A DNA stretch of 8,223 nt from ARS21 sp964615505. Lineage in GTDB: Archaea > Nanobdellota > Nanobdellia > UBA10117 > ARS21. Positions 5,438-8,223 of the stretch are shown in pieces. The stretch is from NCBI GenBank assembly GCA_964615505.1, contig CAZTOR010000018.1, positions 1-8,223 of the forward strand, in the 5' to 3' direction. The position numbers and the translations under genes are program-made. Positions within the stretch are counted from its first letter, which is position 1. Each line of letters begins with the position of its first letter. The notes below the pieces were generated by a model. The model did no database searches. It was not told the DNA's origin and worked only from the letters and a program-made list of their open reading frames with translations.

Positions 5438-5443
5438 TTATAT
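5438..5443 (-). promoter_or_regulatory. Possible internal TATA box for secY
   Basis: ATATAA on the minus strand lies across the gap after the uL15 stop, centred about 24-25 bases before the secY ATG. That is the spacing expected for a leaderless transcript starting at the ATG. secY lacks a Shine-Dalgarno, which fits. A six-base AT word is weak evidence in this DNA; secY could equally be translated from the long ribosomal transcript. Confidence 0.35.
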
Positions 5444-5446
5444 TTC

Positions 5447-5908
5447 TTACTCTTGGATTTTTCCGCCAGCTGCTTCTATTTTTGCTTTTGCTTTTTCAGA
5501 ATAAGACGGTATAGTTACATTAATTTTTTTAGTTAATTCGCCATCAGAAAGAAGTTTAGCGTATCCTAACTTTGACAAATCTACTGAATACACGTCCTTT
5601 GTCTTTTTTGCTTTTTCAGATTTGACCCATCTTTCGATTTGATTTGATAAGTTTGACAAATTGATTATATTTTTTTGAACTGTATTTTTTCGAACTACTT
5701 TCATACCAGTATTATTATTTGCAATTTTACCAACTGGTTTTTTTCCTTGAGATAAAGGTAAGGTCTTTTTTTGTGCTCCTCTCTTTCCAAGTCCTGCTCG
5801 TCCCCGTCCACCTCGATTTCCTGCGCCTCGGTGTTTCTTGCCGTGACCCCAACCGTGTGTTCTCTTTCCTCTTTGTTTTCTGGATTTTGATTCTTTTCGA
5901 GTTACCAT
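5447..5908 (-). CDS. rpl15: 50S ribosomal protein uL15
   Basis: Large-subunit assembly protein that binds 23S rRNA through a long basic N-terminal extension. It has 153 residues, normal for archaea. The start holds the typical basic Gly/Arg/His-rich segment KQRGKRTHGWGHGKKHRGAG (11-30) followed by NRGGRGRAGLGKRGAQKK (31-48). The globular part includes INLSNLSNQIERWV (82-95), VYSVDLSKLGYAKLLSDGEL (106-125) and a C-terminus ending SYSEKAKAKIEAAGGKI (135-151), the usual 'A...IE.AGG' pattern. The ATG overlaps the uL30 stop by one base. No strong Shine-Dalgarno is visible, so translation is probably coupled to uL30. SecY follows, as in most archaea and bacteria. Confidence 0.96.
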   Translation of the reverse strand: MVTRKESKSRKQRGKRTHGWGHGKKHRGAGNRGGRGRAGLGKRGAQKKTLPLSQGKKPVGKIANNNTGMKVVRKNTVQKNIINLSNLSNQIERWVKSEKAKKTKDVYSVDLSKLGYAKLLSDGELTKKINVTIPSYSEKAKAKIEAAGGKIQE

Positions 5909-6393
5909 TATATCATTTTCAACACTAGTTTTTTCATATCTTTTCCTCGATATCCTAGTGATCCTCCTCTTGAATAAGGTTTCTTGATTCCAAGCCGTTC
6001 GAATCCACCGATTGGCGGATGAAGTTTAAAGAATGTTTTTAATCCAGGTAAATCTTTAAGATTTGATTTTCCTTCAGACATGGCCTTTGAAAATGATTTA
6101 ATATCCGATTTTATTGTTTTCTTCACGTATGCTTCAGTAAGATCTTTGTTCCCTGGAAGTTTTGCACGCTTTGTCAAAATTTCTTCCAAAGTTTCAGCAT
6201 CAATTTCTCCGAATGTGCAATAATCTTTTACTTTTTTTATCATTCCTCTCATTGAAGGTGTGTTCTTTGCGATAATTAATCTGTGCTTTCGATGTAACTT
6301 CATCAAATTAAGACAATCTCGAATATCCGGATTAATGCCTACTTCTCCTCGAATTCTAACTACTGCAATTAATTTTCCTTCTGATTCTTTCAT
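5908..6393 (-). CDS. rpl30: 50S ribosomal protein uL30
   Basis: Large-subunit protein of the archaeal/eukaryotic L7-L30 type, 161 residues rather than the roughly 60 of bacterial L30. The core ferredoxin-like part begins LIAVVRIRGEVGINPDIRDC (8-27) and continues LNLMKLHRKHRLIIAKNTPS (28-47) and MRGMIKKVKDYCTFGEID (48-65). The archaeal extension follows, with TKRAKLPGNKDLTEAYV (74-90), a lysine-rich helical region, and the C-terminal FFKLHPPIGGFERLGIKKPY (121-140), then RGGSLGYRG (142-150), which is diagnostic. The start overlaps the uS5 end by four bases (ATGA) and the stop overlaps the uL15 start by one base, so translation is likely coupled on both sides. Confidence 0.96.
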   Translation of the reverse strand: MKESEGKLIAVVRIRGEVGINPDIRDCLNLMKLHRKHRLIIAKNTPSMRGMIKKVKDYCTFGEIDAETLEEILTKRAKLPGNKDLTEAYVKKTIKSDIKSFSKAMSEGKSNLKDLPGLKTFFKLHPPIGGFERLGIKKPYSRGGSLGYRGKDMKKLVLKMI

Positions 6394-7151
6394 TGTTTTA
6401 TTGAACCGTATCTAACTAACGGTTTTTGAGCATCTCTTATTTTTAGTTCAGTTGTTTTAGATAATGCTTGAATTGTTGCATTAACTAAATTTATTTTTTG
6501 TCTCGCCTGACCTTTGGATTTTGACCAAACGTCTTGAATTCCTGCAAGTTTGAATATTTTTTTCAATTCATCTTCGATTACTAATCCAGTACCTGGAGGT
6601 GCAGGGATGAATCTTACTTCAACAGATCCGCTTTTTCCTTGAACTTCGAATGGAATTGAGTTTGGTTCAGAAACTTCGCTTTCCCAAGATCCATTACCTC
6701 TTGCAATTTGCATTAAATTTAATTTAGCATTTCGAATTGCCTTCTCTCGTGCAGGAACAGTTTCTTTAGCTCGTCCCAGACCAATTCCAACATATCCGTC
6801 TTTATTTCCAACAACTGCCATTACAGTAAATACTGGACGATTTCCATCCTTTGTTTTCTTTTGAGTTGTTCTGAAAATTGTACGCTTTCCTCCACCGAAC
6901 TTACCTTTTCTTTGTCCGATGTTTATATAATCTGATTCTAAGTTGGGAATTAATGCATCAATTATTTCTGATTCAAGAATTCTTCGATTTATGTTCAAGA
7001 CTTCTTCAATACTTGTAATTTCTCCGCCTTTAACTTTTCTACCAAGTTCAGTTTTTGGTTTCCAAGCCTCGATTAGAGCTGCACGTCTGTCTTCAGGGCT
7101 TATTTCTTCTCTTCTATGTCTTCTTATTGGTTTTTTGGATCTTTTATTCAT
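6390..7151 (-). CDS. rps5: 30S ribosomal protein uS5
   Basis: Small-subunit protein at the mRNA entry channel, important for decoding accuracy and helicase activity. At 253 residues it is longer than many archaeal versions (about 210-235), owing to a basic N-terminal extension (1-25). The S5 double-stranded RNA-binding-like domain covers about 60-150, with DYINIGQRKGKFGGGKRTIF (74-93), FTVMAVVGNKDGYVGIGLGR (108-127) and AKETVPAREKAIRNAKLNLM (128-147). The second domain has EVRFIPAPPGTGLVIEDELK (178-197) and LAGIQDVWSKSKGQ (202-215). The usual archaeal RGCGSWEC motif reads RGNGSWES (151-158), and the later KCGSV reads KSGSV (173-177): the protein has no cysteine at all. The start overlaps the uL18 end by eight bases, with GGGAAG upstream as a weak ribosome-binding site. 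Confidence 0.97.
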   Translation of the reverse strand: MNKRSKKPIRRHRREEISPEDRRAALIEAWKPKTELGRKVKGGEITSIEEVLNINRRILESEIIDALIPNLESDYINIGQRKGKFGGGKRTIFRTTQKKTKDGNRPVFTVMAVVGNKDGYVGIGLGRAKETVPAREKAIRNAKLNLMQIARGNGSWESEVSEPNSIPFEVQGKSGSVEVRFIPAPPGTGLVIEDELKKIFKLAGIQDVWSKSKGQARQKINLVNATIQALSKTTELKIRDAQKPLVRYGSIKQ

Positions 7152-7644
7152 TTTTCTTGCTTCCCATTAGCTTTTTTAAATCTGCTGAAAGATCTTTAGA
7201 GATATGCTCTCCGTTTATACGCTCTTCTGAAGGAAATGCTTTTTTAGAATGAGGTATTTTTAATCCTCCATCAATTGCTCCTTTCAAAACAGCATAAATT
7301 CTACAACCTTTTGTCGGAGTATATGAACCCATATCGAATATTGATTCTTTAACTTTTGACTTTATCGCTAATTTAGCAATTTCTAATCCAGTTAAATATG
7401 CAGCAGGAACACTTGAACAAGAATGTTTCCATCCTTTTTTCTTTAATGAACTTGAATTAAATTGTGCCAGAACTTTATCTCCAACTTTATCATAATTTAC
7501 TAATTGTGCGACTAAATATCTATTTGATCTTCGGACAACTAATCTAGGTTTTTCTGACTTCATGAAAGCCAATCTTTTCTTATAATTAGTTTTACCTGAT
7601 CTTCTTCTTCTGAACTTTACACTGTAACTTTTTCCTGTTGCCAT
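7144..7644 (-). CDS. rpl18: 50S ribosomal protein uL18
   Basis: Central protuberance protein that binds 5S rRNA together with uL5. It has 166 residues, a bit shorter than many archaeal versions. Typical blocks are VKFRRRRSGKTNYKKRLAFM (9-28), KPRLVVRRSNRYLVAQLVNY (32-51), the SVPAAYLTGLEIAKLA segment (78-93), TPTKGCRIYAVLKGAIDGGL (109-128) and KIPHSKKAFPSEERINGEHI (129-148), the last being the archaeal/eukaryotic C-terminal signature. The start overlaps the eL19 stop by one base (TAATG), with AAAGGT upstream. The position between eL19 and uS5 is the standard archaeal order. Confidence 0.97.
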   Translation of the reverse strand: MATGKSYSVKFRRRRSGKTNYKKRLAFMKSEKPRLVVRRSNRYLVAQLVNYDKVGDKVLAQFNSSSLKKKGWKHSCSSVPAAYLTGLEIAKLAIKSKVKESIFDMGSYTPTKGCRIYAVLKGAIDGGLKIPHSKKAFPSEERINGEHISKDLSADLKKLMGSKKNE

Positions 7645-8105
7645 TATTTCTTAGTACCTTTCTTCAATAATTTATTTTGCTCCATGTATTGTAATAACTG
7701 TCTCTTGTGTTTGAAGAAACCTCCTTTTGCTTTTAGATAAAGAATCTTCCAATCGCGCGGAGTTAGTAAACCTCTGTCTTTGAAAGATTTAAGTAATTTT
7801 CTTTGGAGTCTGATTCTATTAATCCAATCTGATTTTGAATTATTTCTTGCATTTTTTGTTCCAGAACGCTTTGCTTGTCCTCTTTGTCGTCCTTTCTTTC
7901 TTGCAACAAGTCTTAACTTTGCTCGACTTCTTGAATTTGATTTTACTGGAGTTATTGAAATTGCACCTTCATCAATTAAATCTCGAATATCGGCTTTAGT
8001 AATCGCTTCTTTTACTTTATCTCGTTGTTCAAAATCAATTCTAATTCTGCTTTTTCCCGCTCCAGTTACTTTAGAAGCAAGGGTTTTTTGTAAATCTAAT
8101 TTCAT
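7644..8105 (-). CDS. rpl19e: 50S ribosomal protein eL19
   Basis: Large-subunit protein present only in archaea and eukaryotes, which contacts 23S rRNA and makes an intersubunit bridge through its long C-terminal helix. It has 153 residues, as usual. Visible are the N-terminal domain with LASKVTGAGKSRIRIDFEQR (9-28), DKVKEAITKADIRDLIDEGA (29-48), then the basic linker RKKGRQRGQAKRSGTKNAR (69-87), and the C-terminal helix region KSDWINRIRLQRKLLKSFKD (91-110) and LYLKAKGGFFKHKRQLLQYM (122-141). AAGGAG lies 8 bases upstream of the ATG, a strong Shine-Dalgarno that fixes the start. The ATG overlaps the stop of the preceding gene by three shared bases in ATGA. Confidence 0.97.
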   Translation of the reverse strand: MKLDLQKTLASKVTGAGKSRIRIDFEQRDKVKEAITKADIRDLIDEGAISITPVKSNSRSRAKLRLVARKKGRQRGQAKRSGTKNARNNSKSDWINRIRLQRKLLKSFKDRGLLTPRDWKILYLKAKGGFFKHKRQLLQYMEQNKLLKKGTKK

Positions 8106-8223
8106 TTCTTAGTCTCCTTCTTTTTTGTCTTTTTCTTTGATTCAGTTTTATCTTTAACGAGTGCTTTCTTTGTTTCTTTTGGTTTTGTTTCTTTTGGTTT
8201 TGTTTCTTGCTTTTTCTTATCAG
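8102..8223 (-). CDS. 3' end of an upstream gene with a lysine-rich tail, probably eL32
   Basis: Only the last 39 codons are present before a TGA that overlaps the eL19 start as ATGA. The peptide is almost wholly Lys, Thr, Glu and Pro, with repeated KETKP units, then KKALVKDKTE and a final lysine-rich stretch; no folded domain is visible. In archaea the gene before eL19 is normally eL32, so this is most likely an eL32 with a disordered basic C-terminal extension. That identity rests on gene order alone. The reading frame is the only one of the three that ends cleanly at the eL19 start. Confidence 0.6.
   Translation of the reverse strand, partial: DKKKQETKPKETKPKETKKALVKDKTESKKKTKKKETKK
8171..8208. 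repeat. 15-bp tandem repeat, about 2.5 copies
   Basis: On the plus strand TGTTTCTTTTGGTTT occurs at 8171-8185 and 8186-8200, followed by a partial copy at 8201-8208. On the coding strand each unit encodes five residues of the KETKP type in the tail of the gene before eL19. Being a multiple of three, copy-number changes would lengthen or shorten the tail without breaking the frame. Confidence 0.8.

Noticed and set aside
5719..5928. 69-codon plus-strand frame opposite uL15
   Set aside because: Antisense of the basic uL15 N-terminus; no family resemblance.
6943..7252. Two plus-strand open frames (75 and 65 codons) opposite uS5 and uL18
   Set aside because: Same antisense effect of lysine-rich genes; no ribosome-binding site, promoter or recognisable domain.
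7780..8112. 110-codon open frame on the plus strand opposite eL19, hydrophobic and rich in Phe, Leu and Ser
   Set aside because: It is the complement of a lysine/arginine-rich gene: AAA and AGA codons read backwards give TTT and TCT. No family resemblance, and eL19 is certain.

Overview
This is an archaeal chromosome segment carrying the end of the spc-type ribosomal protein operon and the start of the S13-S4-S11-RpoD operon. The archaeal assignment rests on eL19 between the upstream gene and uL18, a DUF106 membrane protein after SecY, a Cbf5-type (not bacterial TruB-type) pseudouridine synthase with a PUA domain, an Rpo3/RpoD RNA polymerase subunit after uS11, TATA boxes about 25 bases from start points, and a tRNA gene without an encoded CCA. 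The DNA is AT-rich and very tightly packed: most neighbours overlap by 1 to 8 bases. Several genes normally found between secY and cbf5 in archaea (adenylate kinase, eL34, cytidylate kinase, eL14) are absent here. Compactness plus these absences suggests a reduced genome such as a DPANN archaeon; that placement is an inference.

Layout. Nearly everything is on the minus strand, so the transcribed order runs from high to low coordinates. First (8223 to 2569): the lysine-rich tail of an upstream protein (probably eL32), then eL19, uL18, uS5, uL30, uL15, SecY, a DUF106/Oxa1-superfamily protein, Cbf5 and a 50-residue Trm112-like zinc-ribbon protein. Second (2591 to 2184, plus strand): a single small PH-domain-like protein, tail-to-tail with the Trm112-like gene and overlapping it by 23 bases. 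Third (2101 to 2018, minus): tRNA-Ser(GGA) with a long variable arm. Fourth (1902 to 1, minus): uS13, uS4, uS11 and the first 164 residues of Rpo3.

How they work together. The window builds both ribosomal subunits, adds the SecY channel and an insertase-type membrane protein for nascent membrane proteins, a pseudouridine synthase for rRNA maturation, a likely activator subunit for translation-related methyltransferases, a serine tRNA and the assembly-platform subunit of RNA polymerase. Control signals visible in the sequence are three good TATA boxes (tRNA-Ser, uS13, PH-domain gene), a possible fourth before secY, oligo-T tracts that may end transcripts, and a 10-bp inverted repeat just before the cbf5 start. 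The uS13 and PH-domain genes share the same promoter word at exactly the same distance from ATG, indicating leaderless mRNAs.

No stretch longer than about 300 bases lacks a gene. No transposon, CRISPR array or phage gene is seen. The window is mostly ordinary core machinery; the points of interest are small ones: the missing genes, the tiny Trm112-like gene, the promoter pair, the hairpin before cbf5, the cysteine-free uS5 and the odd PH-domain gene.
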